Assembly (NCBI RefSeq): GCF_000003815.2
Contig: NC_049992.1
Span: 11,632,953 to 11,696,952 of the forward strand
Length of the DNA stretch: 64,000 nt
Direction: 5' to 3'
DNA from: Branchiostoma floridae
Lineage: Eukaryota; Chordata; Leptocardii; Amphioxiformes; Branchiostomatidae
Below the pieces are notes generated by a model that saw only the letters and a program-made list of their open reading frames with translations, did not search any database and was not told where the DNA came from. The stretch's first letter is position 1; each line of letters opens with the position of its first letter. Shown piece by piece: positions 10,763 through 22,527 of the stretch. The position numbers were made by a program, and so were the translations under genes.

Positions 10763-10842
10763 GCCAAATCTTGGCCATACCGGTCGCGGAAGAACTGGAG
10801 TGTGCACCGTTACCCATAGTCATAGCCATACCTTTAATAGCC
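10763..10842. repeat. Satellite spacer, copy 4
   Basis: The same spacer with one visible change: GAACTGGAGTG replaces GAACTGGGGTG. It closely resembles copy 3, as expected from a local duplication of spacer plus array. Confidence 0.85.
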
Positions 10843-11456
10843 ATACCTTGGTCATACCTTGGCCATACCTTGGCCATACCTTGGTCATACCTTGGCCATA
10901 CCTTGGCCATACCTTGGCCATACCTTGGCCATACCTTGGCCATACCTTGGTCATACCTTGGTCATACCTTGGTCATACCTTGGTCATACCTTGGTCACAC
11001 CTTGGTCACACCTTGGTCATACATTGGTCATACCTTGGTCATACCTTGGTCATACCTTGGCCATACCTTGGCCATACCTTTGTCATACCTTTGTCATACC
11101 TTGGTCATACCTCGGTCATACCTTGGCCATTCCTTGATCATACCTTGATCATACCTTGGCCATACCTTGGTCATACCTTGGTCATACCTTGGCCATACCT
11201 TGGCCATACCTTGGTCATACCTTGGTCATACCTTGGCCATACCTTGGTCATACCTTGGTCACACCTTGGTCACACCTTGGTCATACCTTGGTCATACCTT
11301 GGTCATACCTTGGCCATACCTTGGCCATACCTTGGTCATACCTTGGTCATACCTTGGCCATACCTCGGTCATACCTTGGCCATTCCTTGATCATACCTTG
11401 GCCATTCCTTGATCATACTTTGGTCATACCTTGGTCATACCTTAGTCATACCTTGG

Positions 11457-13030
11457 TTATGTTTTCCAGAGGACCGAACCTCTCAGTAACCCGAACACAA
11501 TCCTGGCCATCAACACAACCAGAGAAACAGAAACAACCGCACATCGGGCCTGCACACCGCAAAAACCGACCAAAGCCCTGCGCGCAAAAGAAGCCGCCAC
11601 TCCCAGAACGCCCTAACTGGTACGGTCAGCATTGTAGAGATGGTGGAAATATAGGCATTTCAGTTCGGAATGTATTCTCTTCACGGGCCTTCGTGCTGCA
11701 CACAGAAAGATACCATATATTATGATACCATTTCATTCGGATGTTAGGAAATATTCAGCACATATTTTGTTTACCTGATTACCGAACATTTACCGTGGTT
11801 CACTTTGAAGTATGTAAAAAGCAACAGGCTGTGAAACAGCAGTACAGACGATGCTGTAATGTTCTCAATCTGACCACTATTCTGCAATGTGACTCCTGCC
11901 AACAGCTATTGTCACTCAAAGCCTGATTTCAAATTCAAAATTGACTAGAGTTCCACAAACACATCTCTTCGCCAAATAATCATGCCTTTGTTCAAGACTA
12001 TTAGGTCTCATTCATGTAGTACTATTTTTAAAAGAGCACCTACCCCAAAGCAAACGACTGCATGAACGTGTGTTTGTAGCAGTTGAAAATTCTATTTATC
12101 TATCCCATCTAACCACGGGTATTGTTGTTTACAAACACCCATACATTCTACTGCAGTACCGAAGGAAAATGGCCATTCCACTTGGAACATTTGACGACGT
12201 TCAATGTCTCAAAAGATTAGAATGAGGAAAAACATGTTTCCATTGCTACAGTCTCGTTAGCACATCATTAGCGTATGACCCACACCCTCCTATTACCGTC
12301 ACCAGTGATGGTTTCTCTTTCACGGAGAAACCATCACGGCCCCGCACTGAACCGAACCAGGACCAGGTCCGGAGGTGGCTCAGGACGGTTTGTGGAAATA
12401 CCATCATACGCCCTTTATTTCCTCTTTAGACCGGTGGCGGTTAAGCGTCATATGACGGTTAACCGACACAGGATGGTTTAAGCAAAATATAAAGTGCACC
12501 TAAGTTTTATCTAAATGAATGTATGGCATGTTACTCCTCCCATCTGCTATAAAACTTGGCCAAGCTCTTAGAACTAGCATTCACTCTGGTACTGAGACAT
12601 TTCTCTATGCGCAAACATTAAATAATCTCTAGACACTCAGAGCCTTTTTGGAGTACAATGAATAGACCGCTGTTATAAGGGTCCTGCAAGCTTCCCGAGT
12701 TGATGTCTGATGTCCTCGACTGACTGACTGACTGTTAGATCTGGGTATTTGGACTCTCAAAGAAGTACTGGTGTACCAATATCATAGCATGGACAATAGT
12801 GATCTAATGAGCTTATTTGGTTTGAATATATAGCCCTGAGCCCTAGAGACACTTGTTCGTGCTTCTCTCCCCTGCAAACAATTATCAGGTCAATGACATG
12901 TGTATCATCAGGATAATCAATTAGTTCTGCTGCACCTTTGATTTGTCTTTAAGTTGAGAGGTCATCTTTGTGCTAAAGGCCGGAGACTGATGGCAGGGGG
13001 TTAATTTGGTGTGACTGGCCCATGTCAGGG
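11457..13030. other. Intergenic stretch with two small palindromes
   Basis: No supported exon. At 12305-12337 a perfect 13-bp stem (GTGATGGTTTCTC with GAGAAACCATCAC) has a 7-base loop. Near 12449 there is a 12-bp palindrome CGTCATATGACG set between GGTTAA motifs. A short (GACT)n run lies near 12717-12733. Confidence 0.5.
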
Positions 13031-13129
13031 GAAGTAGATCAGGATAATTTGCTACAGTCTGAGGGGCTTGAATGATAAATGATGATTAATGGTCCACACA
13101 CATTGGTAGGGTAGCATTGGTGCCCAATT

Positions 13130-14250
13130 GCCTTGGGATCTTGACTAACAATTTCTCGAGTTATATGCTGTTCACCAGCATATAGACCCATACAACCAAT
13201 AACGTTACTCTTCTGGCGAAAAGAATCATGCCCACAAATCTTATTAAAACACAGACCAGCGGGATAAAGGGCTGGGCAGGTCTGGTCTCTTAGACTTCGG
13301 GGAAACTTCGAATTCGGTTCCACATGACTGATTCTCTCCCTTTTGCTGCTTGAGTCAGGGTTAATTTGGTGTAACCAGGTCACCACCTTCCCTCACTGGT
13401 GAACTGTACACGTCCAGACATATAGAGTATCATGTAACATTACCTTTCTCCTTCACCCTGTGTGCTTCTCCAGGATAAGCTACCCTAAGTAATTATTTTA
13501 AATAGATAGTGATTTACATAATTTGCATCTCATTATGTTGATGATCACCCAAAGTACCTACCTACCCAAAAATAAAGAATATCGATCAATCCCCTCAGGG
13601 GTTATCCATCTAAAAAGTTACGAACTATAAGACCCACTGCAGTTCTAAACAAGCTGCTAGGACGCCCAAAATTACACCATTCACTCCTAGTCCCAACAGC
13701 TATCCACCATTAAAAAATCATGAACCTGGCACTTCTGGAAAATTTAGGCGCAAACTTTGATGCTCACTTGCAGTACCAAAACAAGTTGCCAGGAGGCCCA
13801 TTATCGAACTTGACCTTCCTTTTTGTGTCCCCTACCTATCAACCAAATATCATTAGCATCCATCAAGAACGTCTTGAGTTATCTTGCATACAGACAAACG
13901 CACTTACATACAAAGCCAGCTACAGCACCATAGGTAAAAGGTAGCTAAACCATTCTCGCACATGACAATCCTTTCTACAACCGCTACACACCTGCCAAAT
14001 ATCATGAAAATCGCCCAGCTGCATTTTGACTTATGCTTCCCGAAAAAACACCCAAAAAAATAATAAGCTCGCTACCGTACCGTAGAAAAACGCCAGGTAA
14101 CCCATTTTAGAACTAGGCATGCCTATCGACAACCGCTACACACCTGCAAAAAATCAAAAAGTTCCGTCTACAATTTCTCGACTTATATCCTGTTGACCTA
14201 CATACAGACCCAAGTCGGCAAAATCATTATCTTCTTGGCGAAGATAAAAA
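13130..14250. repeat. Diverged interspersed repeat with recurring TTGAGTTAT motif
   Basis: Blocks near 13145-13240, 13845-13935 and 14160-14250 share a pattern: an ATATCA or TCTACAATTTCTC start, a CTYGAGTTAT or CTCGACTTAT core, then TGCTGTTCACC or TCCTGTTGACC, CATACAGAC or CATATAGACC, and a CTTCTTGGCGAA or CTTCTGGCGAA end. A related block lies at 29230-29420. The family is unknown; it looks like an old transposon made of internal tandem units. Confidence 0.5.
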
Positions 14251-14274
14251 TACCTTGCCAAATGTCTTGAGAAG

Positions 14275-14523
14275 GCCTTGTCGTCGGACTACCGCTTTGA
14301 ACACACCGGGTCTTCTCAAAATGCGGCGGAGATTCTTGGACGTCTTCCCGTGCCTTGTCATGAAGCACTGGTTAAGGCGACGCTCGACACCGATGGCAGG
14401 CCCTTGCCTCCTTTGTCGCGTCCAGACGTTTCAGACGATTCCAGGCGAGGCCACGCGTGGGTACGCATCGGCTTCCTCGCACTGCTGCAACATACAAAAG
14501 GCTCATCAATTGTCAAACAGCAG
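14275..14523 (+). CDS. Possible internal exon, unidentified
   Basis: An 83-codon open segment is bounded by GAAG at its left and a GTAGGA donor at its right, both in phase 0. The protein text looks coding-like: SSDYRFEHTG, then AAEILGRLPVPCHEALVKA, then RGHAWVRIGFLALLQHTKGS. The acceptor has a poor pyrimidine tract. I do not recognise it and see no partner exon nearby. Confidence 0.25.
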
Positions 14524-15500
14524 GTAGGAATGTGGCATACGATTTAAACTAGAGAAATAAATCAAGGGAACTTCAAGACGATTTGGCACACAGAGCCAAC
14601 CCGCGCTCTCATCGGTTAGAACGTCGCGGGTGATAGTCGCTTGCTAACCACGGAAAGTCGTGAGCCAGCGGTTACTACGGAGGATAGTAACGAGCCCTGA
14701 GATTCTATTGACATATCCTCGAACATAAGAACTGGATGATTCGATTAAACAGCAATTAATTGATAAATTATACCCACCCATGCACGGCTATAAGCAGAGC
14801 TGGCCGATTAGAACGCCTTGGGTCTCCTAGTGTAAATGAGCCGGAAGATTATCCTGACACACATCTCGGACTTTGACGTGAAGAACCTTACGGTGAGTTA
14901 CGGTCCCCAGCCCCTCGCTTCCCTTGCCGAGGACAGGCGTCCTGGCGCTTACGGTGCGAGTTGGTGAGAAGAAACCTTCGGTCCTGCTTGGTTGAACAAT
15001 GGACCGTCAATGACAAGACAACAGATTCGGCAGACTGACAAAGGTGCAGATGCAGGTGCAAACGCAGGTGCAAAAATTGCCACTGATCTGCTATAGGCCA
15101 AGCAATCAATCACCCACAGTAATCATTGGCTGATGCATGGCGACTGCTCAGCGATTGGTCCTTGAAGAGAATCCTGACCTATTATTGGTCAGAAAAATGC
15201 ACTTAACGTCTTTTGCCACGTCTGCTGATGAGAATAATTAGATTAGTCTATCAGCAGACGCTCTTTTGTGACAACTTGAACTTGACAAATTAGGCGCTAA
15301 ATGCTGGGCTTCTGGAGTCCGCAAGACGCTAGAGGAATGCGGTTTTGGCTATGTCTGGCATTCTCCCATGTCATCCGTCCTAAATCCATCACAAATTATT
15401 CCATCCATCGACCAACGTTTAAAAGATATGTACCTTCAATCTTTTGTGACAGCAATGCGCAACAACAACAAATTACGAACATACAGATTACCTAAGACTA
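14524..15500. other. Non-coding stretch with one hairpin
   Basis: No gene is supported. A perfect 11-bp stem (CGTCTGCTGAT at 15219-15229 with ATCAGCAGACG at 15250-15260) encloses a 20-base loop. Purine-rich CAGGTGCA repeats lie near 15048-15075. Confidence 0.45.
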
Positions 15501-15895
15501 CTTACAACGTAACTTGAATAAGATAGAGGATGAGTGTCACTTTATTGTTGACTGTACTTTGTACAACAACGAACGAAACGCCCTTTTTGAAAATATACAA
15601 CATATGTTTCCTAGTTTCCGATATTTGAATACCACGGAAAAATTCATATTTCTCATGCAATCAGATAAACCATACATTATTGATTCAATCTGTCCTTATG
15701 TTTATAATTCTTACAACTGTTTTAAGAAGCGAGAAGAAGTTGAACTTGTACATCAACTAGAATGTATTAGCATATGTAGAGATGATAAGATACCTTTTTT
15801 GTCAAAATTGTACCAAGGTCACTAGCGCTATGACCTGTACTTAGCTTGCTTGAGCACAAATGTACAATAAAGGTCATTCATTCATTCATTCATTA
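15500..15895 (+). mobile_element. 3' end of a LINE, 5' truncated
   Basis: An open segment of about 100 codons (15514-15825) contains EDECHFIVDCTLYNNERNALF. This resembles the C-terminal zinc-knuckle-like region after the polymerase of many LINEs (EDExHFLxxCxxYxxxR). It is followed by ACAATAAAGGT and an (ATTC)n tail ending near 15895. The polymerase itself is absent. The clade is not settled; (ATTC)n tails are typical of L2/CR1-like elements. Confidence 0.65.
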
Positions 15896-17100
15896 ATCGT
15901 TGCATAGAAGCTACGCGACCCTCAACGCCCTACCTGTGATAGCGATTTATAATGATACTGCAACTGCTCCAGACTGGTGTTGCTGCGTTTGCCACACCCT
16001 ATCTACACACAAGTATAACTGAAACAACTAACGCATCCAGCCATTCTTGAGTTATCTGGTTGACACACCATTCATTGAGATAAAAATGGCATGGTTACTT
16101 TTGATAAAGAAATAACTTGCAAGACAGCTAAACGTTCTAACTTCAATGCATGTTGCATGTTTTATATGTGCAATTTTCCGTCAAAGCTCATCATATTCAT
16201 GTGATATTGCAAAGTACTAACGAAACTTTTGGGTTTCGCCTGGTTAGTATATCTTAAGCTTGAGTATAGATCTATGACTTGGGTCGGGATTGGAAACAAA
16301 GGCCTGTACAGCTAGTTCGACTGAGTCAGTATGTATATTGTCATAATAATTTACCTAAAATGTTGTTCTATCACGGCCGTGAACTGTCGATTTATAAATG
16401 AAACGAGCCATCGTTTGGGGGAAACCAACTTCCATTGCAGTACAATGAGCAAATATAATGATATGAGATTTAGCATTCGCAAAGTCAAATGGGTGGTGCA
16501 CGTAGCGGGACTACTAGATATTTTCGTCCGGAGATGTTTTTTCCCCAAAAAATGTCAAGGTGTCAATACCTTGTTAGCATGATTTTTTTCTGGAAGTTGA
16601 ATAAACATGATGCATTGTTATAACGTCATCAATTAAAAAAAGAACATACTTGGGTACTGCGACATGCGGAAAACTAACATCATTCATTTAGAAGCATCAT
16701 TACAAAGTAAACATATTCTTATTTTCTTTCTTAAACTTACCAGTTTATGTTCTTTCAATGTGTGTGTCAAACGCATTGCTTTTTCATTGTCAATCAATTT
16801 CAAATTTGTAATACTCGAGCATGACATTGGTAATCTGTGAGTCCAGGGATAAGCAAGGAGTTTTTTTCTTACTTTTTATAAAAGCTCCTTGGGATAAGCA
16901 AGGAGCTTAGTTAGCAAACCTCCTTGGTTTAAAGGACCTAAAAGTTTTATCAGGAGCTGGATTGTATATATTTCAGACCGCTGTCAAAACCACTCAAAAC
17001 ATTTATTAGTTATTCTTCCAGATGAAACACCGACTTTTTACACCTTGTACTAGTTGTAGTCTAACAAACAATTTCCTGTGAAATTTCCTCGAAATGTGGG
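15896..17100. other. AT-rich non-coding stretch
   Basis: No supported gene. A small hairpin (AAGCTCCTTG with CAAGGAGCTT, 16881-16907) lies among AAGGAG repeats near 16850-16910. Confidence 0.4.
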
Positions 17101-17612
17101 GTCAATGCGGGGTCATGCACGTCAGTTGCGTCACGTGACCTGAATCAATTTCGCAAACATCTTGGAGCAGCGGAACTGTGCAGTCACCGGTGTGTTCCTT
17201 CTGTGTCTCCTAATAACCCTTACCTGCATTTCCGGCCGGAACAGGAAGAAATCATCACAACTAATTGTCTGTCAGAACGCTGTAATTACTTCCTTGCACG
17301 AACCGGAGCAGTTGTTTGAGACTGGTGCTTTTGTGTATCGTCTGCAACAGCTAGCGCGAGCAGGAAAATGACTTCGTAAGCAGAGCTCCGATTTTGCACG
17401 CGCCCTGCAGCAATTTTCCGAGAAACACCCAGCAACAGGTCGTTCTGCTTGGCTCGTAAGGGGCAGAATTTGGACTCTGGGGTCGCTGAAAGCTAGCTAT
17501 GCCGACAAGAAGAAGCCATTTGGAGTAAAAACAAAGGTAGCTGCTCTTCTGACGGCTCCATCAAAGATCTCACACGACGGCTCGACGCTTTGCCTCGTTT
17601 ACCCGCCCCAAG

Positions 17613-17625
17613 ATGCCAGAGAAAG
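17613..17625 (+). CDS. Tentative gene: alternative first coding exon 1 (start codon)
   Basis: ATG CCA GAG AAA G, then a GTGGGT donor, giving MPEK in phase 1. The surrounding 17400-17630 is richer in CpG and GC than the neighbourhood, as at a promoter. It joins in phase to 18742-18771 and then 29124-29182, giving a 34-aa N-terminus. The exon is very short, so the call depends on the phase chain. Confidence 0.3.
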
Positions 17626-18741
17626 GTGGGTTTTGGGTCAGATATTTTAGGTAATTCTACTAGCAATGATCCTGTTCCCAAATCTAACTCAAATAGTACA
17701 ACATTATGAATGCTTGCCGAGAAAAACCGAATATTATTGTTACAAATGGAGGGCCAACATGGCCGCCGACAGGCCTTATTCGATTGAACACAATCGTTGC
17801 TTTGTGGTCCTTCCTTTCACTTGGTAATCTTTAGGAACTATTCATCTTGTTTCTGTCGCATTCACGACTGTATTGTGTCTACACAAACCACACAAAGACG
17901 TCTGTAACATTTTACAGTAGAGACCCCTTTGAAAAGAGAACGTTCCTCTACTGGTGCCTTTTACAACTTGCTACATTTTGTCACAGGTTGTTTGCGTTTC
18001 TTGTTTGCATGTCCAAACGATTAAAAGCTCCTCCCAACAAAAATTGTTTGAACAATGTCAAAATGTCACGGAGATCTAAGAGTGTACATTGTTTTTGTAC
18101 TCAGCTGTTGCAAATTACATTGAAGCCCACCAGTTGTTCCAACAGAAAGTGTAGCACTATAACGTTAACATTAAAGATAATAAAATGTTGATTTAAAACT
18201 ATTTTTAGATTTGGAAGGTCAAACTCAGAGCAGGTGATCATGGAAAAATCAGCTGACAGTTCCTAAAAAAGTTTTTCCTCATTATTTTGGGCTGTAATGT
18301 TGTCCAAATGGTCAGTAGAGAATTTCACAATTATATCAAGTGTAAATGTACAGTAATCAAGCTAACTTTTTATCTAGCTGAGGGAAATCAGGTACATTTG
18401 TATCTGTTTTCACTGGGAAATGGTAACGTTGACAACTATTATTATAATGTTAACAATTATGTGACATTAGAGTTTTTCCCTAGCACACAAACTTAACAAG
18501 ATACACTACGCATTCTCCCATTGCAGCTAAAGTTACCTGTTTTCTCTTTTCTATTCTACCCTAAATGTTTATTCACGTTTCCCCCATCCAACAAGTGGGT
18601 TTGATACATAGCTAAAATTTGTTCGTCTAACAATATAAAGTCACGGTAATTATATATAATTATATATAACTGTTTGATACTGAAGTCTGTTTTTGTGCAG
18701 TTCTGGTATTCTAACTTCTTATCTCCCTATCTGCTTTTCAG

Positions 18742-18771
18742 CTGCAGATTTGTTGCGCCCAGAGGCAAAAG
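18742..18771 (+). CDS. Tentative gene: small internal exon
   Basis: Thirty bases between a good acceptor (CTGCTTTTCAG) and a GTGTGT donor. It reads AADLLRPEAK, phase 1 in and phase 1 out, which fits the exons on both sides. Confidence 0.3.
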
Positions 18772-18956
18772 GTGTGTTGAAACATTATCCTACATTGTTA
18801 TTCTGCAGCAAAACAGTACACTGTCACTAGCATGACTTTGTATGTACAAAATGTAACACATTATCATATTTAGGACAATAAATGCATTAATTTGTACTCA
18901 ACAGTTGTCTACATAACGTTGGTTCAATCTATTCAAGTCATAACTGGATTCAAACC

Positions 18957-19271
18957 CAGGGCTCGAAATACCACCTGCATATGCAGGTTAGTGCAGGTAA
19001 AAATGGAGCTGTGCAGGTACCTTTGGTGTCTACCTGCACCTAACCTGCACTGGTCCATGTGCTGGGTTTTATACATAAATGTCATATGATGTAGGTGTAT
19101 GTGGATTGTTATTAGCAGTATTGAATGTTATCCCCTATTAAGTATAAAAGAAAAAATAACAATGGTTCCTGAATTGAACAACTTTAGTATGATTCGTACT
19201 TCCTAAATTCAGAGTGGTGCAGGTAAAATTTGTCAGTGCAGGTATGCATAAAAAAAGTATTTCGAGCCCTG
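18957..19271. mobile_element. hAT-like MITE with 5-bp target duplication
   Basis: The inverted ends are CAGGGCTCGAAATAC at both termini (the right one read on the minus strand). AAACC directly flanks both sides (18952-18956 and 19272-19276), giving a 5-bp duplication. The interior is full of TGCAGGT and ACCTGCA motifs in both orientations, perhaps transposase-binding sites. There is no coding capacity. Confidence 0.85.
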
Positions 19272-19305
19272 AAACCATATCTGGGGCAAGGCCAGAAACA
19301 TTTTA

Positions 19306-19920
19306 CCGTATATTCTCGAATAAAGTACGCACTTTTTAAATTTTTCAAATCTGAAATGGTGCTACAAGTTGTTGCCAAAGTCTGGGTGCGTACTTTATTT
19401 GAGGTTATTGCATGGATAAATGGTAAAAGAGCCTAAAATAAAGCCAGTTGTGGCTACACTTCCAGGAAAGTTTCAAAACATACACGTTGGAGTTGTCTGG
19501 GTGTTGTCTTACCAAATAATTGTCTAAACATAATTTACATAAGACTGGCATTTGCATACAATCCTTTTGAGTTAGTGACTTTGACAGTTGTACAACTGGT
19601 TTTCCCAGTTAGATGTACTAGCTGACTTCTTCTGCCAGTTCATTCTCAGTGATTTTTACAAGTTGCAGTTAGGCAATCCACAAGTTTAAAGAGACAAGGA
19701 CAGTGTAACCCCAGGTTATTTCATGCAAAATAACCCGTGGAAGACATGATAAATTTGAATTTAACCAGTTCAAGGTTTGTCCAAATTGGTGGAGAGGGGG
19801 TGCGTACTTTATTTGAGTTTTTCCATTTTACCTTTCAGTCCCACAGATCTGTCTAAGACTTGCCCCAAGTCAGGAGTGCGTACTTTAATTGGGGTGCGTA
19901 CTTTATTCGAGAATATACGG
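19306..19920. mobile_element. MITE of the Tc1/mariner type with TA duplication
   Basis: The terminal inverted repeats begin CCGTATATTCTCGAATAAAG and continue TACGCAC on both ends, about 27 bp perfect. TA flanks both sides (19304-19305, 19921-19922). The interior repeats GTGCGTACTTTATTTGAG in both orientations. It is 615 bp with no transposase. Its left end is only about 30 bases from the right end of the previous MITE. Confidence 0.85.
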
Positions 19921-20368
19921 TATGTATGTTGGGAAGGCAAGTGTTCTGGGAAAACAGATCCAGTATGGGTGCTAAAGTACCTGTTTGTTAACTGCACAGA
20001 AAACTGAATCCCCTCAGTCTGTGTGGTGTATCTTATTGTAGGTTCTGACAGTAACACAGGTCAATCATGTCGTGCTAGCATACTACATCATGTACTAAAA
20101 CTAACATGCTACATGTACAGAAAGTTTGAAACTATACATTATGTACATGTAGATCTCAAAGTGCTCATGGTACATACCATGGTCTTTCACTAGCCTGATA
20201 CTGCAGTGTTGAGGAAAGTGAGGTTTGTTGCACAATTTGTAGTATTATGATCCCCACACACCATATCTCAGAGAGTATTACTATTATTAGAATTATTGGA
20301 AATGTTGAGAAAATAACAGTCAAGTGTTGCAAATGCAACATCACTCCTTGTGCTTTTATTATACTTTA

Positions 20369-20459
20369 TAGCCTGGATGCCAACCAATTTGCCCCAAAAA
20401 TCAGAATAGGGAATATAAGGAGCCCTTGTACATGTAGTATTCAAGTGGCACCCAGGCTA
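20369..20459. mobile_element. Small inverted-repeat element with TAGCCTGG ends
   Basis: TAGCCTGGATGCCA at the left pairs with TGGCACCCAGGCTA at the right, one mismatch over 14 bases. The 91-bp unit has no coding capacity. I could not identify a convincing target duplication. Confidence 0.6.
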
Positions 20460-20810
20460 GTGCTATGAAAATGGACCAGTCCAAAGACCAATGCACTGAT
20501 GCACACTACCCCCAACTTTGTCCCCATAAGTATGCTCAGCCTGATTACTGACAAGACCCCTAGGGTATTTCCAGCTGAACAGGTAATAACTTAGAAGACC
20601 TACCCTTATCTATACACGGTTCACTTGCACTTGGAATCACTGAAGTGGATGAATTTAATTTTCTTGTTAGTTGGCAACCTGTATACCCTCAATGGCTTTC
20701 AGAATGTAAAGAGTATTTTGTGCCAAAGCACCATTTTAGAAATATATTTCTAGAACAGAAACTATTGAATTAAGCAGCATGTTATAATTTATACACATTG
20801 ACTCTTTCAC

Positions 20811-20924
20811 ACTCTGTGTAACACAACCTCTGCTTTACCTAGGGCTGTAACTGGCCCCTCCTCGCTAGTAGAATGGCAGGCCGAATGTAGGGTGGGCTGC
20901 TATAAGCGAGATATAAGAAGGCTA
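20811..20924 (+). mobile_element. TAGYCTG MITE family, diverged copy A
   Basis: Contains the family core AGGGCTGTAACTGGCCCCTC and GGGCTGCTATAAGCGAGAT, and ends in GGCTA. The left end is eroded (ACTCTGTGTAACAC). No duplication is left. The matching copies with intact duplications are at 42892 and 61423. Confidence 0.7.
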
Positions 20925-21410
20925 TAGCACACACTGCAACCCTGCTCCCTGCATAAAACTTAAAATTGACTTAAGAAAATGGAAAAGTTTCATGTTTTTC
21001 AGTCTTAGCCCATTATGGCCTTTTTTCAGTCCAAAAAAAGATACAAAATTTATTTATCATATATGATATGATATTATGAATATCTGATCTGATCAGATCT
21101 ACCATTGTCAAATGTTAGCTCAAATATACATGCACTTCCAAGTTCCAGGTAAAAAAAAAACAGCATCATGATTTATTCAAAATCAAAGCTTTTTGATGGT
21201 TGTGAACAAAGTGTGAAGCCCATCCAAATGCTGGATGTAACCTCCATTACTGATATTACTGCAGTACTGTAGGTTTTTACCGGGCTTCCCTGGATGGCCT
21301 GTTGGTTGTTTGATTGGTTTGTGAATATAACTCAAAAACTATTTGAAGAATTGATTTTCTAATATTTCGGTGATTGATAGTTTATACATAATGGGAAGTA
21401 GAATGATCCT

Positions 21411-21820
21411 TTGTGTATTTTTTGTTGTTTGTATTTGGACTGTTTGGAGGGAGACACCTGTTATGTCAGACACCTGATGTTAGCTTTCTGTTGAAGTGGA
21501 GACACACCCTGCTGTTACAGACCTTAAGAATACAGGTAAACATCTTGCTGTGGAGACAGGTGATGATAAGCAGAGACAGGTGTCTGAGAAATGAATTGTT
21601 AGAAGTAGTGTTAGTTTGTGTATTTTTTCTTGTTTGTATTTGGACTGTTTAGAGGGAGACACCTGTTATGTCAGACACCTGATGTTAGCTTTCTGTTGAA
21701 GTGGAGACACACCCTACTGTTAGAGACCTTAAGAATACAGGTAAACATCTTGCTGTGGAGACAGGTGTTGATAAGCGGAGACAGGTGTCTGAGAAGTGAA
21801 TTGTTAGAAGTAGTGCTTGT
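21411..21820. repeat. 204-bp tandem duplication
   Basis: Two nearly identical copies start at 21411 and 21615. Both begin TTTGTGTATTTTTT, carry GGGAGACACCTGTTATGTC and GAGACAGGTG blocks, and end GAATTGTTAGAAGTAGTG. Differences are few, so the duplication is young. Open frames on both strands across it are side effects of the repeat. Confidence 0.92.
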
Positions 21821-22527
21821 CTTGTTGCCTAGCAGCGTTTTATCAGGCTTGAAATGCATCCTGTTTCAGTATGTGCAGTGGATTTCTGTATGGATCCACA
21901 ATATTTTGACAGGTATCATGTAAGTAGAGTTTCTGTGCATGATGTATCCATTTTTTTTAAAGGCAATTCAATCATCCCTTCAACTGGATATAATTTGTAG
22001 ATTTATCATCACTCTTCTTCAACGTCACTAGTAGGGTGGGTACCAGTATAGAAAAGTCAGGTCAGTTATGGTCCAGGTCCTTGGTAGAAAAAATTATTTT
22101 CTTGAACCTGTAATCCCGAAAACATATGCCAGTATAATATGTTCATTTTCAAATCGGCCCAACATCTGGTCCACTGATTTTTTTTTAGGTCAAGAAAAAA
22201 TGGTTTTGTATCGTTACAGTGTACCGCTACCCACCCCTAGTCCCAAGTATGAATGGGCAGAACAAATCAAGACAAGTACATCTAACTGGAGGAAAAAAAA
22301 CAGTTGAACATGTCAAAGTGAAATGTTCTAATTTCTTCATTTTGGAAAATAAGATTTTAGAACATAACAGCATTCCTGCAAGAGTGGCACCTCACCATGG
22401 AATCTGGAATGCCAATTGATCAACATGAAGTCTTGTTATACCCTTTTCAATTGCAGAGATTTGGAAACAATACAAGCTAAGCTCGTGTGACGTAGTGACG
22501 GGAAATGCCTAATGTCTGTGGGCAATT

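Larger units (their letters stand above)
10268..11456. repeat. 11-bp satellite array, right block
   Basis: The same ACCTTGGTCAT family continues after the LINE. Spacer copies lie at 10411-10485 and 10763-10842. The segment from about 10990 to 11440 repeats the order of variants seen at about 7110-7560 (two CACACC units, CTCGG, CCATTCCTTGATCAT), which shows a higher-order duplication. The array ends near TTGGTTATGTTTTCC. Confidence 0.97.

Noticed and set aside
13039..13386. 115-codon minus-strand open frame
   Set aside because: It lies in the diverged TTGAGTTAT repeat region and shows no domain or splice support.
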